DNA from: Oscillospiraceae bacterium
GTDB lineage: Bacteria > Bacillota > Clostridia > Oscillospirales > Ruminococcaceae
Direction of reading: 5' to 3'
DNA: 64,000 nucleotides
Assembly (NCBI GenBank): GCA_022770625.1
Contig: JALEHK010000039.1
Span: 16,771 to 80,770, forward strand
Shown here piece after piece: positions 52,138-60,944 of this stretch. Position 1 is the first letter of the stretch. Each line of letters begins with the position of its first letter. The position numbers and the translations under genes were made by a program. The notes beneath the pieces are model-generated. The model did no database searches and had not been told where the DNA came from. It saw nothing but the letters and a program-made list of their open reading frames with translations.

Positions 52138-52851
52138 TTATCGGCGTTTTTTCTTTTTGTCGCTCTTGACGCGCGGTTTTTTCTGCGGAATACTGCTGAG
52201 ATCAAAAAGATCGCCCAGCGTCGCGCCTGCAGGCGTCTCCCCTTTCCCCATCAGTTCCCGCACGATCTTTGTCCGTTCGGCAAACGCTTCCTTATCCTTG
52301 ACCAAGGTTAAAAGTGAAGCGGAGTTTTCCGCATCGGCCACCGCCGAATGCTGGCTTCCGGAAAAGGTTTCTTCCGAGGCTCCGAGCGCGTTGGTCAGCG
52401 AAAGCGGACTGCGGCGGGAAAGTCCCATCAGCCGGGTATACACCCGCTGAAAATCCATCCAACGGTTAAAGCAGGACGGAATCTCCAGCCCCTTCAACCG
52501 GCACTCGCCCGAAAACTGCCGCCAGTCGGAGTTGCTCCAAGCATAGATCCGAATCTTTCTGCCTTCCTTTTCCGCGCCCTCTTCGATCCAGCGGGCGAAA
52601 ATATCGATCGCTTCCTTCAAAAGCGGCGCATCATTCACGTCCTCCTGACGGATACCGGTCAGGTTGGTGATATGGGGCATGATCTGGTTCAGTTCCGGGC
52701 GGACATTGAGCGAAAAGCGGTCGGTCAGTTGATAATTGCTGTCGAGTTTGACCGCGCCGATCTGAATAATCTCACTCAGAACAACTGCACGGGCTTCCCG
52801 ATTTTCGCGCGGGATCGGGTTCATTTCAAAGTCCAGAAATATATGCTGCAA
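52138..52851 (-). CDS. DEDDh 3'-5' exonuclease
   Basis: 237 aa. Acidic residues: Asp and Glu in IFLDFEMNP, Asp in YAWSNSDWRQF, and His/Asp in HSAVADAENSA, the ERI1/KapD-like layout of the DnaQ fold. Acts on RNA or DNA ends; target unknown. A basic tail (KKPRVKSDKKKKRR) may bind nucleic acid. TTG start with GAAGGAA 8 nt upstream. Confidence 0.85.
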   Translation of the reverse strand: MQHIFLDFEMNPIPRENREARAVVLSEIIQIGAVKLDSNYQLTDRFSLNVRPELNQIMPHITNLTGIRQEDVNDAPLLKEAIDIFARWIEEGAEKEGRKIRIYAWSNSDWRQFSGECRLKGLEIPSCFNRWMDFQRVYTRLMGLSRRSPLSLTNALGASEETFSGSQHSAVADAENSASLLTLVKDKEAFAERTKIVRELMGKGETPAGATLGDLFDLSSIPQKKPRVKSDKKKKRR

Positions 52852-52895
52852 AGGTGTTTCCTTCTTTCTCCGTCGTTTATAAAGCTATATATTTG

Positions 52896-52924
52896 ATTGT
52901 ACCATATCCGGCGGCGATTGTCCA
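52896..52924 (-). promoter_or_regulatory. Promoter of the exonuclease gene
   Basis: TGGACA (52919-52924), 17-bp spacer, TACAAT (52896-52901) on the minus strand, back to back with the nagA promoter. Confidence 0.65.
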
Positions 52925-52946
52925 CTGATTTTCCAGTATAGGCCGG

Positions 52947-52975
52947 TTGTTTTCCTTCATCAAAAATGCTATACT
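52947..52975 (+). promoter_or_regulatory. Promoter of nagA
   Basis: TTGTTT (52947-52952), 17-bp spacer, TATACT (52970-52975). It lies inside an upstream extension of the nagA frame, which argues for the start at 53016. Confidence 0.65.
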
Positions 52976-53015
52976 GAAAGAAAAGATTTTGACAGGAAAG
53001 GCGGCAGCGATACCC

Positions 53016-54158
53016 ATGCTATTAAAAAACGGAAGCGTTTTTACCGGAAGCGGTTTCTCTTTGCTGGATATCCAGATCGACGCGGATCAACTGGTTCAGG
53101 TGGAAAAAGAGATCCGCCCGAAAGCCGGTGAATCCGTGTATGATCTTGACGGCGCAAAGGTCATCCCCGGACTGATCGATATTCATACCCACGGCTGTGC
53201 CATGCGGGATTTTTGTGACGGAAGCGAGGAATCCTTTGACATTCTCGCCGAAAACTACATCAAAAACGGCATCACGACCGTCTGCCCGACATCTATGACC
53301 CTTCCCCCGGAGCAGTTGGAAACGATTTATACGGCGTTTGCGCACTGGTCGGAGCGTCCCCACCGTGGAAGCCGGCTCATCGGGATCAATATGGAAGGAC
53401 CCTTTCTGAGCGTCAAAAAACGGGGCGCACACCGGGCGGAATATGTCATCCCGGCTTCGGAAGAGATTTTTGACCGGTTATGGAAAGCGAGCGGCGGTCG
53501 GATACGGCTTTGTGATGTTGCGCCGGAAATAAGCGGAAATCTTGATTTTATCCGATACGCCAAAGCCTTCTGCACCGTCTCAGTCGCACATACGGCGGCT
53601 GATTATGACGGGGCGATTGCCGGGTATCACGCCGGGGCGACAAGCACGACCCACCTTTTCAACGCGATGAACGGGCTTGCCCACCGCGCTCCCGGAACGG
53701 TCGGCGCTGCTTTTGACAGCGGAGCCTATGCCGAGCTGATCTGTGACGGCGAACACGTCCTTCCGCCGGTTCTGCGGGCGGCGTTTTCGATGTTCGGCGA
53801 CCGGATCGCGGTTATCTCCGACTCGCTGATGGCGGCGGGAATGCCGGAAGGAACCGAGTGTGTACTCGGAGATGAAGCAGTTGTAGTCAGGGGTGGAAAA
53901 GCCGTCCTTCCGGACGGAACGATCGCCGGAAGCATCGTCAATATACTGGAAGAGATCCGGCGGCTGATCTCATTCGGGATCGATGAAGCCCAAGCCATCC
54001 GCTGCTCCACGATCACACCGGCGCGAATCATCGGAGAGGAAAAGAGCCTCGGGTCGATCGAGAAAGGAAAGCTCGCAGATCTGGTGGTGCTGAAAGAAGA
54101 CTATACACCCAAAGCCGTATTCCGCGACGGAACGATCGAGTTTGGATCCCTTGACTGA
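53016..54158 (+). CDS. nagA: N-acetylglucosamine-6-phosphate deacetylase
   Basis: Removes acetate from GlcNAc-6-P, from amino-sugar uptake or wall recycling. 380 aa from the ATG at 53016. Amidohydrolase motifs: metal site IDIHTHGCAMRDF, GINMEGPFLSVKKRGAH, HTAADYDGAIAGY, HLFNAMNGLAHRAPG and the catalytic Asp in VISDSLMAAGMPEG. No nagB or transporter is adjacent; the gene stands alone with its own promoter and terminator. Confidence 0.94.
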   Translation: MLLKNGSVFTGSGFSLLDIQIDADQLVQVEKEIRPKAGESVYDLDGAKVIPGLIDIHTHGCAMRDFCDGSEESFDILAENYIKNGITTVCPTSMTLPPEQLETIYTAFAHWSERPHRGSRLIGINMEGPFLSVKKRGAHRAEYVIPASEEIFDRLWKASGGRIRLCDVAPEISGNLDFIRYAKAFCTVSVAHTAADYDGAIAGYHAGATSTTHLFNAMNGLAHRAPGTVGAAFDSGAYAELICDGEHVLPPVLRAAFSMFGDRIAVISDSLMAAGMPEGTECVLGDEAVVVRGGKAVLPDGTIAGSIVNILEEIRRLISFGIDEAQAIRCSTITPARIIGEEKSLGSIEKGKLADLVVLKEDYTPKAVFRDGTIEFGSLD

Positions 54159-54174
54159 AAACAGAAAATGCCTG

Positions 54175-54209
54175 CCGGTTCCCGAAACATGGAAGCCGAC
54201 AGGCATTTT
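54175..54209 (+). terminator. Terminator behind nagA
   Basis: AAAATGCCTGCCGG pairs imperfectly with CCGACAGGCATTTT, ending in a T-run; an A-run on the other side may let it also serve glgP. Confidence 0.75.
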
Positions 54210-54226
54210 TCTATATTAAAGATCGC

Positions 54227-56626
54227 TTATTTTACGTTTTTGTACCAGATATTCTGGACATACTCTCTGATCGCGCGGTCAGCCGAGAAGATGCCCGCTT
54301 CGGAAATATTGCGCAGGCTCATCTGGTTCCAGTGCTTCTGATCGAGATACGCCTGACCAACCTTCTCCTGTTCCAGACGGTAGCTGTCAAAGTCAGCCAG
54401 CGACATATACTGGTCGTTCTGGAGGAGGTAGTTGATGATGGTATCAAAGTTCTTTCCATCGAGACCGCCGCGGCGGACAAACTCGATGATATCTTTCAGA
54501 TACTGGTTGTTGTTGTAAACAGCCAAAGGATTGTAGCCATTGTTGCGGCAGTTAATGACCTCCTGCTCGTTCATACCGAAGATAAAGATATTATCATCGC
54601 CGACGACCTGATGAATCTCGACGTTGGCACCGTCCTCAGTACCAAGCGTCAGTGCGCCGTTGAGCATCATCTTCATGTTGCCGGTACCGGACGCTTCTTT
54701 ACCGGCCTGCGAGATCTGTTCAGAAATTTCCGCCGCCGGATAGATGATCTCAGCCAGCGAAACACGATAGTTCTCGAGGAAGATGACCTTGAGCTGTCCG
54801 CCAAGGGAAGCATCGCGGTTAACCACATCGGCGATCGCGCAGATAAAGCGGATGATCTCCTTGGCCATATAATAGCCGGCAGATGCCTTTGCGCCAAAGA
54901 TAAAGGTGCGGGGGGTAATCGTCGCGCCGTTCTTGATCGAAAGGTAGAGATGAAGGATCTCAAGCGCATTCATCAACTGACGTTTATACTCATGCAGACG
55001 CTTGACCTGAACGTCAAAGATCGAGTTCGGATTGACCTTGATGCCGTTATGGGCGGCAATATAAGCGGCGAGGCGCTCTTTGTTGGCAAGTTTGATCTTA
55101 CCCAGCTGTTCCAGAACGGAATCGTCGTTCATGTATTTCTTCAGCTGAGAAAGCTGAGAAAGATCGTGAACATATCCGTCGCCGATCAGCCCAGTGATCA
55201 TATCCGACAGCAGCGGGTTGCCCTGATTCAGCCAGAGACGAGCCGTAATACCGTTGGTGACATTGGTCAGCTTACCGGGATAGATATCGTTGAAGTCCTT
55301 GAACAGATCGTTTTTCAGGATCTCGGAGTGGAGCTTGGAAACGCCGTTGACCGAGAAGCAGGCGATCAGGCAGAGATTGGCCATACGAACCTGGTTGTCG
55401 CCGATCGCGGCCATATTACCGATCGCGCCGCGTTTTTCAGGGAAGTTGTCATAAACATAGCTGCAAAAACGACGGTTGATCTCTTCGACGATCGAGGTGA
55501 TGCGGGGAAGGTGATGACGGAACAGACCTAAGTCCCATCTTTCGAGTGCTTCGCTCATAACGGTATGGTTGGTATACGCGAGAGTATGGCAGGTAATATC
55601 CCATGCCTTATCCCAGGAGTAGCCGTACTCATCCAGCAGGATACGCATCAGCTCGGGTACGCAGAGGGACGGATGGGTATCGTTGATGTGGATGACCGCT
55701 TTTTCCGCGAGGTTATCCAGCGAAGGATTGGTGCGGAGATGGATCTGGACGATATTCTGAAGAGAGGCGGAGACAAAGAAATACTGTTGCTTTAACCGCA
55801 GGCTCTTTCCTTCGATATGGTCATCGGCCGGATAAAGGACCTTGGAGATCGCTTCAGCGCGGTTGCCGCCTTCCATCGACTTGACATACTCGCCTCTTGC
55901 GAAGGTGCTCATATCAAACGAATCCATCGACTCGGCGCTCCAGAGACGCAGAGAGTTGACCGCGTCGGAATCCTTACCGGAAATCAGGAAATCATAAGGG
56001 ACCGCAAGAACCGAGTAGTAGTTTTTGTGGATCGTTTTCAGGCCGTTTTCGCCCCACTCTTCGGTAACTTCACCGTCAAAGTGGACTTCCTTGGCTTCAT
56101 CACGCCGCGGAACGAGCCAGTATCCGCCCAGTTCCAGCCAGTTATCGGGAAGCTCCATCTGCCAGCCGTCAACGATCTTCTGACGGAAGATACCGAACTC
56201 ATAACGGATCGAGAAGCCGGTGATCGGATAGCCCATCGTGGTGGCCGCGTCCATATAGCAGGAAGCGAGACGCCCCAGGCCGCCGTTTCCAAGACCTGCG
56301 TCCGGTTCCATCTCATAGATCTTATCGAGATCAAAGCCAAGCTCCTTGACCGCCTGTCTCATCTCTTTCTCCATATTGAGGTTATAGAGATTGTTCTGGA
56401 GAGAACGGCCGACAAGGAACTCCATCGACATATAGTAGATCCGTTTCTTATCGGAATGTTTGAGCGACTCGTTATAATCGCCGCGCTTATCAAGCAGCTT
56501 TTCGCGGACAACGTTCAGAACCGAACCATACATCTGAAGGATGGTCGCGTCGTCAGCGTCGTATCCGTAGTCGGCGCGCAGGGTTTTAACCAGCTCGTCT
56601 TTCAGCTCTTTTACAGAATATGACAT
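54227..56626 (-). CDS. glgP: Glycogen phosphorylase
   Basis: Releases glucose-1-phosphate from glycogen or starch-like glucans. 799 aa, normal length. N-terminal half with GLGNGGLGRLASCYMDAA and INDTHPSLCVPELMRI; C-terminal half with the PLP lysine in EASGTGNMKMMLNGALTLG and FKVSLAEI-like phosphate loop (ENYRVSLAEIIYPAAE). Separate promoter, just beyond the terminator of the glycogen synthesis genes, so synthesis and breakdown can be set independently. Confidence 0.96.
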   Translation of the reverse strand: MSYSVKELKDELVKTLRADYGYDADDATILQMYGSVLNVVREKLLDKRGDYNESLKHSDKKRIYYMSMEFLVGRSLQNNLYNLNMEKEMRQAVKELGFDLDKIYEMEPDAGLGNGGLGRLASCYMDAATTMGYPITGFSIRYEFGIFRQKIVDGWQMELPDNWLELGGYWLVPRRDEAKEVHFDGEVTEEWGENGLKTIHKNYYSVLAVPYDFLISGKDSDAVNSLRLWSAESMDSFDMSTFARGEYVKSMEGGNRAEAISKVLYPADDHIEGKSLRLKQQYFFVSASLQNIVQIHLRTNPSLDNLAEKAVIHINDTHPSLCVPELMRILLDEYGYSWDKAWDITCHTLAYTNHTVMSEALERWDLGLFRHHLPRITSIVEEINRRFCSYVYDNFPEKRGAIGNMAAIGDNQVRMANLCLIACFSVNGVSKLHSEILKNDLFKDFNDIYPGKLTNVTNGITARLWLNQGNPLLSDMITGLIGDGYVHDLSQLSQLKKYMNDDSVLEQLGKIKLANKERLAAYIAAHNGIKVNPNSIFDVQVKRLHEYKRQLMNALEILHLYLSIKNGATITPRTFIFGAKASAGYYMAKEIIRFICAIADVVNRDASLGGQLKVIFLENYRVSLAEIIYPAAEISEQISQAGKEASGTGNMKMMLNGALTLGTEDGANVEIHQVVGDDNIFIFGMNEQEVINCRNNGYNPLAVYNNNQYLKDIIEFVRRGGLDGKNFDTIINYLLQNDQYMSLADFDSYRLEQEKVGQAYLDQKHWNQMSLRNISEAGIFSADRAIREYVQNIWYKNVK

Positions 56627-56738
56627 TAATATTCCTCTCTTTCACTCTGCTGATGTTGGGCAGAAGCCTTCTGCCCGGGAAAAGGGAAAACCGGGAATTT
56701 TGCCGTCTGTACCGCAAGGGTACCAGATTCCAACAAAT

Positions 56739-56767
56739 ACCATACCACAATTTTTCTTTCATGGCAA
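56739..56767 (-). promoter_or_regulatory. Promoter of glgP
   Basis: TTGCCA (56762-56767), 17-bp spacer, TGG-TATGGT extended -10 (56739-56744) on the minus strand. Confidence 0.6.
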
Positions 56768-56869
56768 GCCGGTTTACCAAGGAGAAACCGCTTTTGCCGC
56801 AAAATCCGCATTTCTACCTCTTTTTGCCTGCAAAGGCCGGCGTTTTCGGTGATAAATAAACATAAAACG

Positions 56870-56897
56870 CCGGTCAGGGAACTTTGTCCCCGACCGG
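56870..56897 (-). terminator. Terminator behind glgA
   Basis: CCGGTC-GGGA and TCCC-GACCGG stems, then CGTTTTATGTTTATTT on the minus strand. A second stem, CCGGCGTTTT with AAAACGCCGG, overlaps it downstream. Confidence 0.7.
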
Positions 56898-56911
56898 ACA
56901 GTACCTACCAT

Positions 56912-58330
56912 TTATACCGACTGGTAAAGCCGGATATATTTTTCCGCAGACTTTTTCCACGAATAGTCTCCGCTCATCGCATTGACCATAATCTTGTCGC
57001 GGGAAACCGGATCATACCAGATATCCAGCGCCCGTTCAATCGCGTTATACATATCCCACGCGTTATACGACTGGAAGTTGACGCCGGTTCCAGTGCCCGC
57101 CTCGGGATTATACGGGATAACGGTATCTTTCAATCCGCCGACCGCGTGTACGACCGGGATGGTGCCGTAACGCATCGAGATCATCTGCGCCAGTCCGCAG
57201 GGCTCGGATTTGCTCGGCATCAGGAAAAGATCCGCGCCGGCGTAAATCTTCTGCGCCATCGAAGCAGAGAAGGTAATCATTGCCCGAACCTTATCGTGAT
57301 AAGCCGCGTCGCAGAACCGGAAGAAATCCTCGATCTCGGGATAACCGGTACCGAGAATAACCAGCTGAACGTCCTTCTTCATCAGCTCTTCCATGATCGG
57401 ATAAAGAAGGTCGATCCCCTTTTGAGAGGTCAGACGGCCGACCATACCGATCATCGGAACATCCTTATCCTCTCTCAGACCCAGTTCTTTCTGAAGCGCC
57501 AGCTTATTCTTGACCTTGTCTTTGCGGGTTTTGAGCGAATAGTGGACAGGGATCGCCGGATCGGAAGCCGGATCGAACGTCTTCATATCGATACCATTGA
57601 TGATACCGGAGAGTTTGAACTGTCTCGGACGAAGGATCGAATCCAGTCCGAACGAGAAATAGGGATCAAGGATCTCAGACGCGTACGTCTCGGAAACGGT
57701 CGTAACAGCGTTCGCGCGTTCGATCGCACCTTTCATCAGGTTCATGCAGCCGTCATGCTCAACGACCGGCGCCCAGTCAGACGGAAGTGCAAAAACGCTC
57801 TCGAGGGTCTCCATCCCGTATTTTCCCTGGAACTCGATATTGTGGATCGAGAAAACGGTCTTGATATACTCATATCCTTCGCGCCCGCGGTACTGCGCGT
57901 CCAGATAAACCGGAACCGCAGCGGTATGCCAGTCGTTTGCATGGATAATATCGGGGAAGAAATCGACCTGCGGCAGAATTTCCAGAACCGCTCTGGAAAA
58001 ATAGGCGAACCGTTCGCCGTCATCATACTCGCCGTAAGGAGCGCGGCGCTTAAAATAATACTCATTATCGATCAGATAATAGGTCACGCCGTCGATTTCC
58101 GCCTCAAAGATCCCGCAGTAGCTGTTGCGCCAGCCGTGCATAAAGTAAAAATATTTCAGATAATGGCATTTTTCACGCATTTCGGGTTTAATTGAGGAAT
58201 AAAGCGGCAGGACAACGCGCACGTCGTGTCCTTTTTCCGCAAGCGCTTTCGGAAGTGCGGAAGCTACATCGCCAAGTCCGCCAACCTTGATAAAAGGAAG
58301 CGCCTCAGCCGCTGCAAACAGTATTTTCAT
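56912..58330 (-). CDS. glgA: Glycogen synthase (ADP-glucose)
   Basis: Adds glucose from ADP-glucose to glucan chains. 472 aa from the ATG at 58330 (AGGAAAGGA upstream). GT5 signatures: KxGGL site ALPFIKVGGLGDVASALPK, IIHANDWHTAAVPVYL, and C-terminal SEPCGLAQMISMRYGTIPVV. Fourth of the run glgB-glgC-glgD-glgA. Confidence 0.96.
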   Translation of the reverse strand: MKILFAAAEALPFIKVGGLGDVASALPKALAEKGHDVRVVLPLYSSIKPEMREKCHYLKYFYFMHGWRNSYCGIFEAEIDGVTYYLIDNEYYFKRRAPYGEYDDGERFAYFSRAVLEILPQVDFFPDIIHANDWHTAAVPVYLDAQYRGREGYEYIKTVFSIHNIEFQGKYGMETLESVFALPSDWAPVVEHDGCMNLMKGAIERANAVTTVSETYASEILDPYFSFGLDSILRPRQFKLSGIINGIDMKTFDPASDPAIPVHYSLKTRKDKVKNKLALQKELGLREDKDVPMIGMVGRLTSQKGIDLLYPIMEELMKKDVQLVILGTGYPEIEDFFRFCDAAYHDKVRAMITFSASMAQKIYAGADLFLMPSKSEPCGLAQMISMRYGTIPVVHAVGGLKDTVIPYNPEAGTGTGVNFQSYNAWDMYNAIERALDIWYDPVSRDKIMVNAMSGDYSWKKSAEKYIRLYQSV

Positions 58331-58394
58331 CGATTTTTCCTTTCCTGCCCCGCCCGGACGCTTTTGATAAACAGCCGGGCGGCGCAATTCTCAA

Positions 58395-59513
58395 TCAGAC
58401 TTTTGCACCCTTGGAGATGACATACGGGAAGGTCGGATGTCCGCTCAGTTCACGGTCGGCTCCGATTTCAACCTCTTTATCGGTAATGACGCATTCAAGT
58501 TTTGCACCGCTGTGAATCACCGAATTCTGACCGATGACGCAGCCTTTCAGCACCGCGCCCTTCTCGATACGGACGCCGCGGAAGATCACGCAGTCCTCGA
58601 TCGTGCCCTCGATCACGCAGCCGTCTGCGATCAGGCTGTTTTTCGCCTTGCATTCAAAGCCGTAGATGGTGGGCGGGCTGTTCTTTACGCGGGTCAGAAT
58701 GGTGGTATCCGACTCAAAGACTTCCTTGCGGCGGGCGGGAGTCAGCATTTCCATGCTTGCCTGATACAGATCGGCGACGGTATTAATGACTGCGCAGTAG
58801 CCCTTGTGCTCATAGCCGCAGATCTTGAGTTTGTTGATGTTTTTGGTGATAAAATCGCGCTCGAAATCCGTCCAGCCGAAGGTGTACGCACGATCCAGAA
58901 GGCTGAGCAGCAGCTTCTTGTTAAAGACAAAGACTTTCAGTACCTGATTCTGGCAGTCGTTCATCTGTCCGGCGGTGTAATAAGCATCGATGACCCGACC
59001 GTCGCGATCCTCGTCAATGACAAGCCCGCTGTACACGGCATCGCTGCATTTCTGATAAACGACCGTGATATCGGCGTCCTTGTTGATATGATATTTTACG
59101 AGATCATAGAAATCGATATTCATGACGATATTGGTATCGGCAAGGATCACATATTCCTCGTTGCATTTTTCCAGATAGGTGCGGCAGGAAAGCAGCGCAT
59201 CCGTCTTGGAACGGGAGCGGGTCGCGGCGGAATCTGCCCGCGCAAACGGCGTCAGAATCTTTAAGCCGCCGTTTTTCCGATCCAGATCCCAGTCCTTGCC
59301 TGCGCCCAGATGATCGACCAGCGAGCCGTAGTGCTCCTTAGTCAGGATACCGATATCGTTGACGCCCGCTTTTACAAGGGATGAAAGGACAAAGTCGATC
59401 AGGCGGTAGCGTCCTGCAAAGGGAACGGTCGCCAGCGTTCTTTCCGCTGCCAGTTCATTGTTGACCGCCGAATAGCTCTCGGAAAAGAGCACACACATTG
59501 TTTTCGAAATCAT
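58395..59513 (-). CDS. glgD: Glucose-1-phosphate adenylyltransferase subunit GlgD
   Basis: 372 aa. Same fold as GlgC (FAGRYRLIDFVLSSLVKAGV, LGAGKDWDLDRKNGG, left-handed beta-helix tail), but the nucleotide loop GGxGxR is missing: the equivalent stretch reads LFSESYSAVNNEL. In Firmicutes GlgD has little activity alone and boosts GlgC in a GlgCD complex. Lies 65 nt before glgA. Confidence 0.94.
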   Translation of the reverse strand: MISKTMCVLFSESYSAVNNELAAERTLATVPFAGRYRLIDFVLSSLVKAGVNDIGILTKEHYGSLVDHLGAGKDWDLDRKNGGLKILTPFARADSAATRSRSKTDALLSCRTYLEKCNEEYVILADTNIVMNIDFYDLVKYHINKDADITVVYQKCSDAVYSGLVIDEDRDGRVIDAYYTAGQMNDCQNQVLKVFVFNKKLLLSLLDRAYTFGWTDFERDFITKNINKLKICGYEHKGYCAVINTVADLYQASMEMLTPARRKEVFESDTTILTRVKNSPPTIYGFECKAKNSLIADGCVIEGTIEDCVIFRGVRIEKGAVLKGCVIGQNSVIHSGAKLECVITDKEVEIGADRELSGHPTFPYVISKGAKV

Positions 59514-59587
59514 TTAGGATACCTCCACAATCTATAAGGGTTCCGGCCTTTCCGGATAAGGAGAATCAATCGCTTTGCACGGTGCGG

Positions 59588-60799
59588 TCAAAAACGATTG
59601 GCATCAGGTTCGATCATTTCCTTGGGACGGACGACTTGTCCCTTCTTGATGATGGCGCCGCGTCCGACAACGGCAATGCCCCATTCGGATGCATCGGGAT
59701 AGTTGCAGGGATCGTCGCCGACGATCGCGCCCTCTTCGATAATGGCGTCTTCAGCAATGATCGCGTATTTGACCTTTGCACCCTTCTTGATAACCGTGTT
59801 GCTCATGACAACCGCCGAGTTCAGCTCTGCGCCTTCTTCAACGGTTACATTGGAGAAGAGGACCGAGTACCAGAGTTTGCCGTCGATCTCGCAGCCTTCG
59901 GTCACGATCGATTCAGCGATTTCTGCGTGCTCATCGATGTAGTGCGGCGGATGCGCCTCACTTCTGGAATAGATTTTCCAGTTCTCCTCGTCCAGCTTCA
60001 GCCCGCTCTCGGGATTGAGCAAATCCATATTGGCATCCCACAGCGAAGAGATGGTCCCGACGTCTTTCCAGTATCCGTCAAACTCCCACGCCATCAGCTT
60101 ATCGCCGTTTCCGAGCATCATCGGGATGATGTTCTTACCGAAGTCGTTGGAGGAGTTGGGGTCGGCCTCGTCGGCGATCAGCGCCGCGCGGAGCTTCTTC
60201 CAGTTGAAGATATAGATACCCATCGAAGCCAGCGTGGACTTGGGGTGTTTCGGCTTTTCCTCAAACTCATAGATCGTATGGTCAGCATTGCAGTTCATAA
60301 TGCCGAAGCGGGAGGCCTCCGCCATCGGAACGTTTAAAACCGCGATGGTCGCATCGGCACCGTTTTCCTTATGATAGGCCAGCATTTTGCCGTAATCCAT
60401 CTTATAGATATGGTCGCCCGAAAGGATCAGTACGTTTTCAGGGTTATAGCGGTCGATAAAGTTGATGTTCTGATAGATCGCGTTCGCCGTACCTTTATAC
60501 CATTCGCTTCCCTTATCGGTCTGGTAAGGAGGAAGGATGTAAACGCCGCCGTTCATCCGGTCGAGATCCCAGGGCTGTCCGTTTCCGATATAAGAGTTAA
60601 GTTCCAGCGGACGATACTGGGTCAAAACGCCGACGGTGTCAATGCCGGAGTTGATGCAGTTGGACAGCGGGAAGTCGATGATCTTATACTTTCCTCCGAA
60701 CGCAACCGCGGGCTTTGCAACTTCTTTGGTCAGGACGTACAGGCGGGAACCCTGTCCGCCAGCCAGGAGCATTGCAATCATGTCTTTTTTCTGTGTCAT
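59588..60799 (-). CDS. glgC: Glucose-1-phosphate adenylyltransferase catalytic subunit
   Basis: Makes ADP-glucose from glucose-1-P and ATP, the committed step of glycogen synthesis. 403 aa from the ATG at 60799 (GAGGTG upstream). [63 protein letters not shown], then a beta-helix domain. Lies 74 nt upstream of glgD. Confidence 0.96.
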   Translation of the reverse strand: MTQKKDMIAMLLAGGQGSRLYVLTKEVAKPAVAFGGKYKIIDFPLSNCINSGIDTVGVLTQYRPLELNSYIGNGQPWDLDRMNGGVYILPPYQTDKGSEWYKGTANAIYQNINFIDRYNPENVLILSGDHIYKMDYGKMLAYHKENGADATIAVLNVPMAEASRFGIMNCNADHTIYEFEEKPKHPKSTLASMGIYIFNWKKLRAALIADEADPNSSNDFGKNIIPMMLGNGDKLMAWEFDGYWKDVGTISSLWDANMDLLNPESGLKLDEENWKIYSRSEAHPPHYIDEHAEIAESIVTEGCEIDGKLWYSVLFSNVTVEEGAELNSAVVMSNTVIKKGAKVKYAIIAEDAIIEEGAIVGDDPCNYPDASEWGIAVVGRGAIIKKGQVVRPKEMIEPDANRF

Positions 60800-60944
60800 A
60801 CCGGTGCACCTCTTCATGATTTTTACCGGACGCCATTTCAAACGGCAAAACCGGTGCTGTTTTTTAATATGTATATCCTAACGGCCTTATGTAAAGCCGG
60901 CAGATAATCGAAATGATTTTCGAGCAAATTCAGGAAAAACACTT

